From assembly GCF_022397915.1 (NCBI RefSeq), contig NZ_JAKEUO010000019.1:18516-82515 (forward strand): 64,000 bases of DNA, read 5' to 3'. A program made the translations under genes and the position numbers. Below the pieces are notes generated by a model. The model was not told the DNA's origin. It did not search any database and saw only the letters and a list, made by a program, of their open reading frames with translations. Positions 51,817 to 61,232 of the stretch are shown here, one piece after another (the first letter of the stretch is position 1; each line of letters opens with the position of its first letter). This DNA is from Vibrio sp. Isolate34. Its GTDB lineage: Bacteria; Pseudomonadota; Gammaproteobacteria; Enterobacterales; Vibrionaceae.

Positions 51817-52203
51817 CTACATGTTCTTAAATTCACGATTCACTTTAAACGTGTCTGAGGTGACATAAGCTTCCATGTTGCGGACACTGGTCTCTAACTT
51901 CTGGAAATCACCCTCTAAAGTGCCCAGTAAAGACTCCGCAGTTTGCCCCTTTTCCCAAGGCTTCTGCTTCAGCGTATGCTCTTGTTTGGCTTTCATCTCA
52001 TCAACATACTGAGGTGGTTGTTTTTCAAGCATAAATGTCAAAGCTAAATACGCTAACAAAACCAGAAAACTACCACCGAGCAGCGCTGCAGAGATAACTA
52101 AGATCCGAACCAGCCAAACTTCAAGTCCAAAGTAGTTCGCTAAGCCCGCACACACTCCGGACAATTTGCCGTTGATTGGGTCGCGATACAGTTCTCTACT
52201 CAT
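51817..52203 (-). CDS. pspC: PspC, phage shock protein membrane regulator
   Basis: This 128-residue protein begins with the conserved PspC domain: YRDPINGKLSGVCAGLANYFG, quoted as DPINGKLSGVCAGLANYFG, then VRILVISAALLGG leading into a hydrophobic helix (about 35-60), with a coiled C-terminal region. PspC with PspB senses membrane damage and releases PspF by binding PspA. The ATG at 52,203 has GGAG eight bases upstream and overlaps the pspB end by 8 bases; a longer frame to 52,233 lacks support. The gene lies third in the pspABC operon. Confidence 0.94.
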   Translation of the reverse strand: MSRELYRDPINGKLSGVCAGLANYFGLEVWLVRILVISAALLGGSFLVLLAYLALTFMLEKQPPQYVDEMKAKQEHTLKQKPWEKGQTAESLLGTLEGDFQKLETSVRNMEAYVTSDTFKVNREFKNM

Positions 52204-52429
52204 AGTTTCGTCTCCAGCTAGGCGACTCCGCATCCAGTATTTTTTCTAGTGTTTTCACACGATCTTGCATCGATTCTGCTTGCGCTGAAAGCTTGTGCAG
52301 GCGCTGAAGATCCGTTTCTGAAAGACCGTTACTGGATTTCTTCTTGCTGCGGTAATGTAAGAATAACCATAGCGGTGCCACGAAGATCAAGAAGACAATC
52401 AGTGGACCTGCAATTAGAAATGTTGACAT
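52196..52429 (-). CDS. pspB: PspB, phage shock protein
   Basis: This 77-residue protein has one N-terminal membrane helix (about 4-24, FLIAGPLIVFLIFVAPLWLFL) and a charged coiled cytoplasmic tail ending PSWRRNYE, a typical PspB end. It pairs with PspC in the inner membrane. It lies 14 bases downstream of pspA and overlaps pspC by 8. Confidence 0.94.
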   Translation of the reverse strand: MSTFLIAGPLIVFLIFVAPLWLFLHYRSKKKSSNGLSETDLQRLHKLSAQAESMQDRVKTLEKILDAESPSWRRNYE

Positions 52430-52443
52430 AGAAAACTCCTAAA

Positions 52444-53115
52444 TTATTTATCTCGGTTTTCAACTTGTTGCTTCAGTTTCGCTAGCTCTTTTTCAATTTC
52501 GTCTTGAGCTTGTAGCTCGGCAAACTCTTGGTCTAAAGATTTTGCGTTACCTGTTTTTGCGTAAACGTCAGCTTCAGCTTCTAATTCATCCACTTTACGC
52601 GAGAATTGCTCAAACTTCGCCATTGCTTCGTTGGTTTTGCTCGAATGCAGATGTTTTTGAACATCACGACGATTGCTCGCAGCATTATTACGAATCATCA
52701 ATGCTTGCTGCTTGGCACGAGTTTCTGTAATTTTAGTTTCTAGCTTACCAATCTCACTGGTTAGCTTCTCGATGGTTTCATGAACCAAAGTTTGCTCTGT
52801 ATGCAGGCTCTTGATGATGTCTTCAAGTTTTTGCTTTTCAATCAAAGCCGCTCTCGCCAGATCTTCGCGTTGTTTAGTTAGCGCTAGTGTCGCTTTATTT
52901 TGCCAATCTAGAATCTGAGTTTCGATAGCTTCAACTTTACGCGCTAGCTCTTTCTTGTCTGCGATAGCTTTTGCCGAGTTAGTGCGAACCTCAACTAGCG
53001 TATCTTCCATTTCTTGGATAATCAGGCGAATCATCTTTTCAGGATCTTCAGCCTTATCTAATAGTGCACTGATGTTTGAATTTACAATGTCTGCAAAGCG
53101 AGAAAAAATACCCAT
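52444..53115 (-). CDS. pspA: PspA, phage shock protein A
   Basis: This 223-residue protein is almost entirely coiled coil, with the characteristic N-terminus MGIFSRFADIVNSNISALLDKAEDP (given as GIFSRFADIVNSNI and LLDKAEDPEKM). PspA, an ESCRT-III relative, binds PspF in unstressed cells and stabilises the damaged inner membrane when released. The gene starts the operon with an AGGAGTTCC-type ribosome region and a sigma-54 promoter about 100 bases upstream. Confidence 0.97.
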   Translation of the reverse strand: MGIFSRFADIVNSNISALLDKAEDPEKMIRLIIQEMEDTLVEVRTNSAKAIADKKELARKVEAIETQILDWQNKATLALTKQREDLARAALIEKQKLEDIIKSLHTEQTLVHETIEKLTSEIGKLETKITETRAKQQALMIRNNAASNRRDVQKHLHSSKTNEAMAKFEQFSRKVDELEAEADVYAKTGNAKSLDQEFAELQAQDEIEKELAKLKQQVENRDK

Positions 53116-53222
53116 GAGGAACTCCTTAATTACAATGATGGCAAATGCGTTTTAAATCGTTATTCGATTCTCAATCCACTTACTCACAAATTTACGTTTG
53201 TTGTTAAACCTACCATAACTAA

Positions 53223-53238
53223 TCCAAGTAGCGTGCCA
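53223..53238 (-). promoter_or_regulatory. Sigma-54 promoter of pspABC
   Basis: On the minus strand TGGCAC-GCTAC-TTGGA matches the -24/-12 consensus TGGCAC-N5-TTGCA with one mismatch. It lies 108 bases upstream of the pspA start and fits PspF control. Confidence 0.88.
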
Positions 53239-53387
53239 ACTTTTAAGCCATTTCATATCAGACACTTACAATAAAATGGTGATTAACTCGAGACATGCTA
53301 TGATGAATTTAGCCAAGTATTGGTATTTTTCACCACTACAGCCCTTAAATGACCTCCACCAGCACTCAGCTCACACAAGGACCCGCT

Positions 53388-54410
53388 ATGCAGCAGAATC
53401 TTATTGGTGAATCACCTAGCTTTCTCTCTGTTTTAGATAAAGTTTCTCAACTCGCACCAATTGAAAGGCCCATTCTGATAATTGGTGAGCGTGGTACAGG
53501 TAAAGAGTTGATCGCGCAAAGACTGCATTACCTTTCAAGACGCTGGGATCAACCTTTGATTTCTCTGAACTGTTCGACACTCAGCGAAGGCTTGATTGAT
53601 TCTGAGTTATTTGGTCATGAATCCGGTTCCTTTACTGGTTCGAAAGGTCGTCATCAAGGACGCTTTGAAAGAGCTGAAGGCGGAACACTGTTTCTCGATG
53701 AGCTTGCTACCACTCCCCTTGCCGTTCAAGAGAAGCTATTACGCGTTATCGAATACGGACAATATGAACGCGTTGGTGGCCAAAAGGCTTTGAGTGCCAA
53801 TGTAAGACTGGTGTGTGCGACCAATGCAGACTTACCTGAGATGGCATTAAAAGGCGAGTTCAGAGCCGATTTACTCGATAGATTAGCGTTTGATGTGATT
53901 ACTATCCCGCCGCTTCGTGAGCGCAAAGAAGACATCACGTTATTGGCAGAATACTACGCCATCAAGATGTGTCGTGAATTGGAATTGGAGTTGTTTGTCG
54001 GCTTCGCTCCATCAGCCGTTGAATCGCTATTGGAGTACTCTTGGCCAGGGAATGTGCGAGAGCTGAAAAACGTCATTGAGCGCGCAATCTACCAGCATGG
54101 TAAGAATCCATATCCTATTGAATCTTTAGTGTTTAACCCATTCAAACCAGCATGGAAAACAGAGCAAGATTCGACGCCAGAAACTGGCAATGCTCAATCC
54201 AACAGCCATACTTCATCTGATAGCGCTTTTTCTTTGCCGTTGGATTACAAAGCATGGCAAGAGCAACAAGACATCAAGCTACTCAATCAGGCCTTAAAAC
54301 AAAGCAAGTATAACCAGAAACAAGCCGCTGAATTACTCGGGTTAACCTACAACCAATTACGAGGAATGGTGAGGAAGTACGCGATTGTCGGACAAGCTAA
54401 CGATAAATAG
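53388..54410 (+). CDS. pspF: PspF, sigma-54 enhancer-binding activator of psp
   Basis: This is a 340-residue AAA+ activator without a regulatory N-terminal domain, as is normal for PspF. Walker A is GERGTGKE (33-40), Walker B GTLFLDEL follows, and the Arg-finger region FRADLLDRL and WPGNVRELKN are present. A C-terminal Fis-type helix-turn-helix includes YNQKQAAELLGLTYNQLRG. The sigma-54-contacting loop, GAFTGA in most activators, reads GSFTGS here (80-85). The start at ATG 53,388 has AAGGA six bases upstream; the ATG at 53,349 does not. It diverges from pspA and precedes sapA as in enterobacteria. Confidence 0.95.
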   Translation: MQQNLIGESPSFLSVLDKVSQLAPIERPILIIGERGTGKELIAQRLHYLSRRWDQPLISLNCSTLSEGLIDSELFGHESGSFTGSKGRHQGRFERAEGGTLFLDELATTPLAVQEKLLRVIEYGQYERVGGQKALSANVRLVCATNADLPEMALKGEFRADLLDRLAFDVITIPPLRERKEDITLLAEYYAIKMCRELELELFVGFAPSAVESLLEYSWPGNVRELKNVIERAIYQHGKNPYPIESLVFNPFKPAWKTEQDSTPETGNAQSNSHTSSDSAFSLPLDYKAWQEQQDIKLLNQALKQSKYNQKQAAELLGLTYNQLRGMVRKYAIVGQANDK

Positions 54411-54512
54411 CTGCCCACACTAGATTATTATTTGGAGCCGAATAAATAAAATGTTAAATTGTCCGGATCTTGAGGCTCCTCTAACGCCTCGTTTCGAAAA
54501 GTATTTCTTTTT

Positions 54513-56135
54513 ATGAAAGCACTAATAAGACTATCACTGAGCATCTGCACGCTGAGCTTTTTAGCCGGATGTGGTGAGAGTGTGGATCACGAACAGATCC
54601 GTGAAAAAGGCTTCATTTATTGCGGCCAAGGTAACCCTAGTACCTTCAACCCACAATTGGTTGATAGTGGCATTACCGCAGAATCGCTGAGCCCTCAAAT
54701 CTTCGATACCTTGCTAACGCTTGATCCTATGACTTATCGACCACAACAGAACTTGGCGACAAGCTGGTCTGTCGATAAATCAGGTACTGAGTACACTTTC
54801 ACATTGCGTCCTAATGTTGAGTTTCAAACCACAGATTGGTTTACTCCAACTCGTAGCATGAATGCGCAAGATGTGGTCTTTAGTTTCGAACGCATCATCG
54901 ATAGCTCGAACCCATTTCACTATGTAGGTGGTGGCCTATACCCATGGTTTGCAGGCATCGACTTCAAAAACCTGATTGTCGACATCACAGCAGTCGATGA
55001 CCTGACGGTTAAGTTCCAACTAAGTCGCCCTGATAATTCATTCCTCAACAACATCGCCACCAGCTACGCGGTCATTCACTCCAAAGAATACGCCAATAAG
55101 CTCGTTGCGGCGGATGAGAAAAACCAAATTGATTCTAAGCCAGTAGGCACTGGTCCTTTCTACTTAGATGAATACCAGATCAACGATCTAGTGCGCTTGA
55201 AAAAGAACACGCATTACTGGAAAGGTGACGTTCAAATGGACCAAGTTGTGTTCGACACCTCACAACGCGGAACAGGCACACTTGCCAAGCTTCTTCGTAA
55301 CGAATGTGACGTACTGAACTCACCGATTTCAAGTCAGATCCCGATTATTCAAGCTCATGAAGAGTTACAGATTTCCGCAACGCCTGCGGTTAATGTCTCT
55401 TTTATTGCGCTTAACACAGAGCACCCAGCCTTGCGTGACTCGCGTGTCCGTAAAGCGCTGAACTTGGCGATCAACCGCCAGAACATTCTCGATTCTGTTT
55501 ATTACGGTACAGGCACCAAAGCTTATACCTTGCTGCCTCCAACCTCTTGGGCTCACCAAAAGGACAGCGTTCAAGTTCGCTACGATCGAAACTATGCTGT
55601 CGCACTGCTAAAAGAAGCAGGTGTTGAACCGGGGTTAGAACTTTCAATGTGGGTACCTTTAGTGCCTCGCGCCTACAACCCAAGCCCACGAAAAACGGCA
55701 GAATTGATTCAAGCCAACTTGGCTGACATTGGTATTGAACTGAAACTCTATACCGACGACCGATTCGATCGCACTCAACTGTCATCCATTGCCTCAACAG
55801 ACTTGCTTCTTACAGGTTGGATTGGCAACACGGGCGATCCCGACAACTTCTTACGTCCCCTGCTCTCTTGCAGTTCTGAACGCGCAGGGTTAAACGTTTC
55901 TATGTGGTGTAATTCGGACTTTGATTTCCTTCTGGATTTAGCTTTAGAGATCAATCAACAAAGGCACCGAGTGAACTTGTATCGACAAGCGCAAAACATT
56001 CTCAATGAAGAAGTTCCTGTAATTCCTCTGGCGCATGGCGTGCAATTCCGCGTTCACGACCGTTCGCTAACCGGCTTTAAACAGAGCCCATTCAATGCCC
56101 AACCTTTTGATCAAGTCAGAAGAGAGGTGCGCTGA
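54513..56135 (+). CDS. sapA: SapA, peptide ABC transporter binding protein (lipoprotein)
   Basis: This 540-residue protein has a lipobox LAGC (Cys20), so it is probably a lipoprotein in Vibrio. The body is an oligopeptide-binding class 5 protein: LSPQIFDTLLTLDP, FTLRPNVEFQTTDWFTPTR, NPFHYVG, VGTGPFYLDEY, and the conserved CxxC-like pair in LLSC...SMWC. Sap transporters bind cationic antimicrobial peptides and, in some species, putrescine or haem. It is the first gene of sapABCDF; the ATG overlaps nothing, and the end overlaps sapB by one base. Confidence 0.93.
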   Translation: MKALIRLSLSICTLSFLAGCGESVDHEQIREKGFIYCGQGNPSTFNPQLVDSGITAESLSPQIFDTLLTLDPMTYRPQQNLATSWSVDKSGTEYTFTLRPNVEFQTTDWFTPTRSMNAQDVVFSFERIIDSSNPFHYVGGGLYPWFAGIDFKNLIVDITAVDDLTVKFQLSRPDNSFLNNIATSYAVIHSKEYANKLVAADEKNQIDSKPVGTGPFYLDEYQINDLVRLKKNTHYWKGDVQMDQVVFDTSQRGTGTLAKLLRNECDVLNSPISSQIPIIQAHEELQISATPAVNVSFIALNTEHPALRDSRVRKALNLAINRQNILDSVYYGTGTKAYTLLPPTSWAHQKDSVQVRYDRNYAVALLKEAGVEPGLELSMWVPLVPRAYNPSPRKTAELIQANLADIGIELKLYTDDRFDRTQLSSIASTDLLLTGWIGNTGDPDNFLRPLLSCSSERAGLNVSMWCNSDFDFLLDLALEINQQRHRVNLYRQAQNILNEEVPVIPLAHGVQFRVHDRSLTGFKQSPFNAQPFDQVRREVR

Positions 56136-57097
56136 TGTTTTGGTATACATTAAGACGTATAAACTTATTCCTTATTACCCTAGCGATTCTGACTTTGGTT
56201 GGTTTTTCATTGCTTCGACTTGACCAAACGTCTCCTTGGGCTATACAAGATTTCTGGCCCGGTTGGATTAGCTATATCACTGAACTATCAACGCTGAACT
56301 TCGGTTTGAGTAAACACGGTGTGCCCATCATTGATGAGCTGGTCGTCGTATTCCCTGCGACTCTAGAACTGTGCTTCTTCGCCTTTGTGCTAGCGCTCTT
56401 TATTGGTATCCCTTTCGGAACTATCGCAGGCATGAGGCAAGGTAAATTTGTCGATACGACGATCTCGTTCACCTCAATGGCGGGCTACTCGGCACCTATA
56501 TTTTGGGTCGCACTATTGATGATCATGGTATTTTCACTGCACTTTGAGATGTTCCCTGTTGGCGGTCGATACGATTTGCTTTACGAGATTGAACACGTGA
56601 CTGGCTTCGCGATGATTGATGCTTTTTTTGCAGAAGGTCGTTACCGAGCACATGCGTTGCAAAGCGTTATCGAACATATGGCACTGCCTTGTCTTGTTTT
56701 AGCACTCGCGCCGACCACTCAAGTTATCCGACTCATGCGTGCATCGGTTGCAGAGGTGATGACTCAAAACTACATCCGTGCAGCACGAATAAAAGGTCTT
56801 TCAACACGAGAGATCATCACTCAGCACGTATTAAGAAATGCGATTCCACCAATTATTCCTAAGGTCGGTGTTCAGCTATCGAGTATGTTAACGCTCGCGA
56901 TCATTACTGAATCGATTTTTAACTGGCCGGGGATTGGTCGCTGGTTATTAGATGCTCTGTCTAATCAAGATTATGTGTCAATTCAAGCGGGCGTAATTGT
57001 GGTGGCAACACTGGTTTTGACTGCGAACATTCTGTCCGATCTCTTGGGCGCGATGGTCAATCCACTGGTAAGGAAGGAATGGTATGCTAACAAATAA
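56135..57097 (+). CDS. sapB: SapB, ABC transporter permease
   Basis: This 320-residue permease of the DppB/OppB type has six helices, with the EAA loop ARIKGLSTREIITQHVLRNA (about 223-242) and a periplasmic loop between helices 1 and 2. It is shorter than E. coli SapB by a small margin only. The ATG overlaps the sapA stop by one base, and the end overlaps sapC by 14. Confidence 0.94.
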   Translation: MFWYTLRRINLFLITLAILTLVGFSLLRLDQTSPWAIQDFWPGWISYITELSTLNFGLSKHGVPIIDELVVVFPATLELCFFAFVLALFIGIPFGTIAGMRQGKFVDTTISFTSMAGYSAPIFWVALLMIMVFSLHFEMFPVGGRYDLLYEIEHVTGFAMIDAFFAEGRYRAHALQSVIEHMALPCLVLALAPTTQVIRLMRASVAEVMTQNYIRAARIKGLSTREIITQHVLRNAIPPIIPKVGVQLSSMLTLAIITESIFNWPGIGRWLLDALSNQDYVSIQAGVIVVATLVLTANILSDLLGAMVNPLVRKEWYANK

Positions 57098-57971
57098 CGT
57101 CTACCAAGAAGAACAGATTCCAACCCAGTTCGAGCGTTTCTGGCGAAGCTTCCGTGCCAATAATCTAGCGATGTTTGGCCTGTGGTGTTTGGTGCTTATC
57201 ATTCTGGTTACGGTCACTTCACCATGGCTCACGCCGCATGACTCACAAGAACAAACGGGGCACCTATTAACGCCGCCTTCTTGGGATCCGGCAGGAACGG
57301 TTGAGTACTTCCTAGGTACCGATGATTTAGGTCGAGACATTCTTTCTCGTCTGATTATTGGCTCTCAGCTTACCTTTGGCGCTGCAGTTGTTATCACCTT
57401 TATCGCGGCCGTGATTGGTTGCCTAATTGGCGTACTTGCCGGTATGACACGTGGTTTGCTATCAAGCACACTCAACCACCTGCTTGATACGGTTATGTCG
57501 ATTCCATCGTTGCTATTAGCGATTATCTTCGTCGCCTTTCTTGGCTTTGGTGAATTTAATATCCTGCTTGCCATCTGTTTGGCCCTGATACCGAGGTTTA
57601 TACGCTCGGTCTATATCGCCGTGCATGCTGAAGTAGAGAAAGACTATATTCTCGCTTCTCGCCTTGATGGTGCGAACGACTTTTACCTATTATGGAACTC
57701 GATTGTTCCCAATATTCTTACCGTGGTTGCACTAGAAACGACACTGGCATTATCAGTGGCGATTCTTGATATCACAGCTTTGGGTTTCCTTGGCCTTGGC
57801 GCTCAAGCACCAAGTACAGAATGGGGCTCAATTTTGGGGGATTCAGTAGAATTGATTTACCTAGCACCATGGACAGTCACCCTACCCGGCTTAGCTATTA
57901 TGTTTACAGTGATCGTGATTAACCTTGTCGGTGAAGGTGTTCGCCAAGCGCTAAATGCAGGAATCGAATAA
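57084..57971 (+). CDS. sapC: SapC, ABC transporter permease
   Basis: This 295-residue OppC-type permease has an N-terminal anchor helix (about 27-48), the conserved FLGTDDLGRDILSRLIIGSQ (quoted as GTDDLGRDILSRLI) and an EAA loop ASRLDGANDFYLLWNSIVPN (about 190-209). It forms the membrane pore with SapB. The end overlaps sapD by one base (TAATG). Confidence 0.94.
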   Translation: MLTNNVYQEEQIPTQFERFWRSFRANNLAMFGLWCLVLIILVTVTSPWLTPHDSQEQTGHLLTPPSWDPAGTVEYFLGTDDLGRDILSRLIIGSQLTFGAAVVITFIAAVIGCLIGVLAGMTRGLLSSTLNHLLDTVMSIPSLLLAIIFVAFLGFGEFNILLAICLALIPRFIRSVYIAVHAEVEKDYILASRLDGANDFYLLWNSIVPNILTVVALETTLALSVAILDITALGFLGLGAQAPSTEWGSILGDSVELIYLAPWTVTLPGLAIMFTVIVINLVGEGVRQALNAGIE

Positions 57972-58972
57972 TGCCGTTACTTGATATTCGACATCTAACC
58001 ATCGAGATTGAAACACCTCAAGGAATGGTTAAAGCGGTAGATCGAATGAGTATTACCCTCAATGAAGGGGAAATTCGTGGTCTAGTTGGCGAATCAGGCT
58101 CCGGTAAGAGTTTAGTTGCGAAAGCGATCGTTGGTGTTTGTAAGGAAAACTGGAAGGTCTCAGCTGACCGAATGCGACTGGGGAACGTTGACTTATTGCA
58201 ACTGACTCCTAAAGAGCGTAGGCGCGTTATTGCACGTGATATCGCGATGATCTTCCAAGAACCGTCAACGTGTCTTGATCCTTCTGAAAAAGTTGGAAAG
58301 CAACTCATTGAAGTCATTCCATCTCGTGCCTTTGAAGGTCGTTGGTGGCAACGATTTAAATGGCGTAAGAAACAAGCTATCGCTTTACTGCACAAAGTTG
58401 GTATTAAAGGTCACTCTCGTCTAATGGACAGCTATTCGTACGAATTGACCGACGGTGAGTGTCAAAAGGTGATGATTGCCATGGCGATCGCAGCCAAGCC
58501 AAAAGTCTTAATTGCCGATGAGCCAACCAACGATTTAGACCCAATTACACAATCTCAAATACTGCGTTTATTGAGTAGAATGAATCAGCTCAATAACACG
58601 ACTATTGTTCTGATCGGCCATGATTTAACCACCATTACCCAATGGGCGACTCGCATTACCGTTATGTACTGTGGTCAGTCTGTTGAGTCGGCTGACACGC
58701 AAAAGCTTTTAGATGTGCCGAAACACCCTTACACGGTCGCCCTATTGAAAGCGATGCCAGACTTTAATGACTGGCTCCCACACAAAGAGAAGCTTCAGTC
58801 GCTGCCAGGGTCGATCCCTCCACTACAGCATCTTCCTATTGGTTGTCGATTGGGCCCTCGTTGCCCATATGCGCAAAGACAGTGTGTGGAAATCCCACAT
58901 ACCAAGCGAATTAAGAACCATAAGTTTAACTGCCACTTCCCTCTGAATATGGAGAAGAAAAAGAAATCATGA
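57971..58972 (+). CDS. sapD: SapD, ABC transporter ATPase
   Basis: This 333-residue OppD-type ATPase has Walker A GESGSGKS (about 38-45), a Q-loop in MIFQEPSTCL, and the SapD-specific signature variant LTDGECQKV in place of LSGGQ, as in enterobacterial SapD. Walker B is VLIADEPT, with the switch histidine in IGHDLTT. The C-terminal oligopeptide/dipeptide domain has the four-cysteine iron-sulphur-like cluster CRLGPRCPYAQRQC...C typical of the OppD group. It overlaps sapF by 4 bases. Confidence 0.94.
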   Translation: MPLLDIRHLTIEIETPQGMVKAVDRMSITLNEGEIRGLVGESGSGKSLVAKAIVGVCKENWKVSADRMRLGNVDLLQLTPKERRRVIARDIAMIFQEPSTCLDPSEKVGKQLIEVIPSRAFEGRWWQRFKWRKKQAIALLHKVGIKGHSRLMDSYSYELTDGECQKVMIAMAIAAKPKVLIADEPTNDLDPITQSQILRLLSRMNQLNNTTIVLIGHDLTTITQWATRITVMYCGQSVESADTQKLLDVPKHPYTVALLKAMPDFNDWLPHKEKLQSLPGSIPPLQHLPIGCRLGPRCPYAQRQCVEIPHTKRIKNHKFNCHFPLNMEKKKKS

Positions 58973-59751
58973 GTGCATTATTAGAAGTCAGTGAATTATC
59001 CAAAGACTTTACGACTCGCTCTGGTCTTTTCCGTAAAAAGATTCATCAAGCGGTGAAACCGGTAAGCTTTACGCTTGAAGCAGGCCAAACGATCGGCTTC
59101 ATTGGTCAGAACGGCTCTGGGAAATCGACATTAGCAAGAATGCTAGCAGGGATGGTAGAACCGACTGCGGGCGAGATTCGCGTAAACGGTGAAAAGCTAG
59201 AACACAAAGACTACTCGACTCGTTGTAAGCTGATTCGCATGATTTTCCAAGATCCGAACACATCGCTTAACCCACGCATTCAGATAGGTCGTATTCTTGA
59301 AGGCCCGTTGAAACGAAACACCAACATGCCTCCAGAAGCTCGTATGCGACGTGTGAAAGACACATTGTTACGTGTGGGTCTTCTACCGGAACATGCCTAC
59401 TTCTACCCTCAGATGCTGGCTGCAGGTCAGAAACAAAGGGTTTGTTTGGCTCGTGCCTTGATACTTCAACCATCAATCATCGTTGCTGATGAAGCATTGA
59501 ATGGTTTGGACATGGCAATGCGCTCGCAAATCATCAATTTGTTCTTAGAACTGCAAGAAGAGATGGGCGTGTCGTTCGTTTACGTATCTCAACACCTCGG
59601 TATTGTTAAACACATCACCGACAAGATCATCGTGATGCACGAAGGCAATGTGGTTGAGAGTGGCGAAACAGATCAAGTGCTGACAAACCCAACTCACCAA
59701 ATCACCCAAAGATTGGTTGAGAGCCATTTCTCCAAAGCACCAAACCACTAA
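58969..59751 (+). CDS. sapF: SapF, ABC transporter ATPase
   Basis: This 260-residue OppF-type ATPase has Walker A GQNGSGKST (about 45-53), a Q-loop in MIFQDPNTSL and the variant signature LAAGQKQRVCLARALI. Walker B is IIVADEALNGLD, with an alanine (DEAL) where most have proline (DEPL), as is usual for SapF. The histidine is in VSQHLGI, where the switch position is glutamine-histidine. It lacks the C-terminal domain. It is the last sap gene; a DUF2927 protein follows 35 bases on. Confidence 0.93.
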   Translation: MSALLEVSELSKDFTTRSGLFRKKIHQAVKPVSFTLEAGQTIGFIGQNGSGKSTLARMLAGMVEPTAGEIRVNGEKLEHKDYSTRCKLIRMIFQDPNTSLNPRIQIGRILEGPLKRNTNMPPEARMRRVKDTLLRVGLLPEHAYFYPQMLAAGQKQRVCLARALILQPSIIVADEALNGLDMAMRSQIINLFLELQEEMGVSFVYVSQHLGIVKHITDKIIVMHEGNVVESGETDQVLTNPTHQITQRLVESHFSKAPNH

Positions 59752-59786
59752 GTTGGTACAAGGCTATATTCGGTAAGAGGGAAAGT

Positions 59787-60566
59787 ATGTTAAGAACCGC
59801 TTCACTGCTTCCCCTTTTGCTTGCTGCTGTTTCTTTTAATGCCGTAAGTACACCACTCACTTGGTTAGACAAGTCGTTTGTCGAAACGGCCTTCTACAAC
59901 GTCGCACTGCAACACGAATATTCCTCAGGCAATAAACCACTCGCTAAATGGAAACAACCGATCAAGATATGGGTTGATCACCGAGTCGGCGACAAAGAAC
60001 TCCATCAAGAGCTCACAGAACTTCATATCCAGCACTTATCCGAAGTGACGCAACACCCCATCAAAATCGTCAACAAAGAGTCCGAAGCCAATGTTAAGTG
60101 GATATACACGAGGCAGAGTAAGTGGGTAGCGGAATCTAAAAGCATACTCAAGCTTAAATCGACCCAGCACTTAAACAGCGCTATCTGTACCGCCGGTTAT
60201 CGAACTAACTCCAAGGGTGAAATTGTTTATGCTGGGGTAGTTATTCCCGTTGATCAAGCAAGATCACGAGGCAAGCTTGTCGCTTGTATCGTAGAGGAGA
60301 TAACGCAAGTGCTAGGGCTTCCTAACGATTCAGACAAAGCCTACCCTTCTATCTTCAATGATCACACACCAGAGGACCTATTATCGCCATTAGATGTGGT
60401 GCTACTAAAGCTATTATATGAACCGGAATTGAAAGCGGGCATGACCAAAGCACAAGTTAAGCCTGTGGTGAAAAAGATTCTAAAGAAATACAGCGAAGCA
60501 GGTGTGCTTCAACAAGCATCAAAAGCGGCTCAACAAGCACCTCTGTATCAGTTGATTGGATATTAA
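59787..60566 (+). CDS. DUF2927-domain exported protein
   Basis: This 259-residue protein has a signal peptide (about 1-21, ending NAVS). The body shows DUF2927 features: KWKQPIKIWVDHRVG, the VNKESEANVKWIY stretch, a CIVEEITQVLGLPND segment where related proteins have a metalloprotease-like helix, and LSPLDVVLLKLLY. Two cysteines (SAICTAG and VACIVEE) may form a disulphide. The function is unknown. It is only 35 bases behind sapF and may be co-transcribed with sap. Confidence 0.8.
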   Translation: MLRTASLLPLLLAAVSFNAVSTPLTWLDKSFVETAFYNVALQHEYSSGNKPLAKWKQPIKIWVDHRVGDKELHQELTELHIQHLSEVTQHPIKIVNKESEANVKWIYTRQSKWVAESKSILKLKSTQHLNSAICTAGYRTNSKGEIVYAGVVIPVDQARSRGKLVACIVEEITQVLGLPNDSDKAYPSIFNDHTPEDLLSPLDVVLLKLLYEPELKAGMTKAQVKPVVKKILKKYSEAGVLQQASKAAQQAPLYQLIGY

Positions 60567-60693
60567 TTAGAGCGTGAGATAGTGATTTTGTTGTTTGGGG
60601 AGAGCTGAAACGATAAAACAGAGCTAAAGCAGTAAACAGAACTAAAGCGCTGCCTAGCAGAAGGCAACGCTGACTTATGATGTTACAAGAATA

Positions 60694-61083
60694 TTAGCGC
60701 TTAGCGGCTTGCTTCTTCAGTTCAAAATCGAACTCATCAGGGAACAGGATAACGCCTTCTTCTTGCTCGTTCGGGAATACAACGACAGCAAGTTCATCGT
60801 CTTCTAGACCGTTAGTCCAACGACTGTGCCATTTGTTTAATGAGATAGACTCAGCCTTACACTCAGCCCAGTCACCCGTCGCCCATGACTCAGCAAACTC
60901 TTGGTTTGGCCATACAGGAACACAGTCTTCGTCTTCTGTGTTTAGCATTACACAACCGTGCTCATCGGTTAAGATCCATACTTCACGGTTTGCTACGATT
61001 TCTTTCACACAGTACTTTAGGCGTTGCTCACCCGTATACTTATTAATTTCAGCGATTCTTTTATCATCTAGCTGTGTAGTCAT
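60694..61083 (-). CDS. DUF2750-family cytoplasmic protein
   Basis: This 129-residue acidic protein contains LKYCVKEIVANREVWILTDEHG, quoted as YCVKEIVANREVWIL, plus VPVWPNQEFAESWATGDW and WTNGLEDDELAVVVFPNEQEEG, the pattern of DUF2750 (SseB/Imm-like small fold). No catalytic residues stand out, and there is no export signal. The function is unknown. The gene stands alone. Confidence 0.82.
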   Translation of the reverse strand: MTTQLDDKRIAEINKYTGEQRLKYCVKEIVANREVWILTDEHGCVMLNTEDEDCVPVWPNQEFAESWATGDWAECKAESISLNKWHSRWTNGLEDDELAVVVFPNEQEEGVILFPDEFDFELKKQAAKR

Positions 61084-61186
61084 CTTAATTTCCTACGTTA
61101 GTCATTAACTTTGCGCTTAAAGTTATTTTATGCCGAGTGCTTTTAACTGCAAATATTATCGATGAAGAAAAGCGCTTACTTCAAAG

Positions 61187-61214
61187 AAAAACGCCTGCTA
61201 AGTTAGCAGGCGTT
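61187..61214 (-). terminator. Terminator after ppaC
   Basis: AAAACGCCTGCTAA-GTTAGCAGGCGTTT lies 18 bases after the ppaC stop, with a T-rich continuation on the minus strand. Confidence 0.85.
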
Positions 61215-61232
61215 TATTATTAAGTGACTTGA

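Noticed and set aside
58018..58395. 125-codon minus-strand frame across sapD
   Set aside because: It is antisense to the Walker A and Q-loop region of an intact ATPase.
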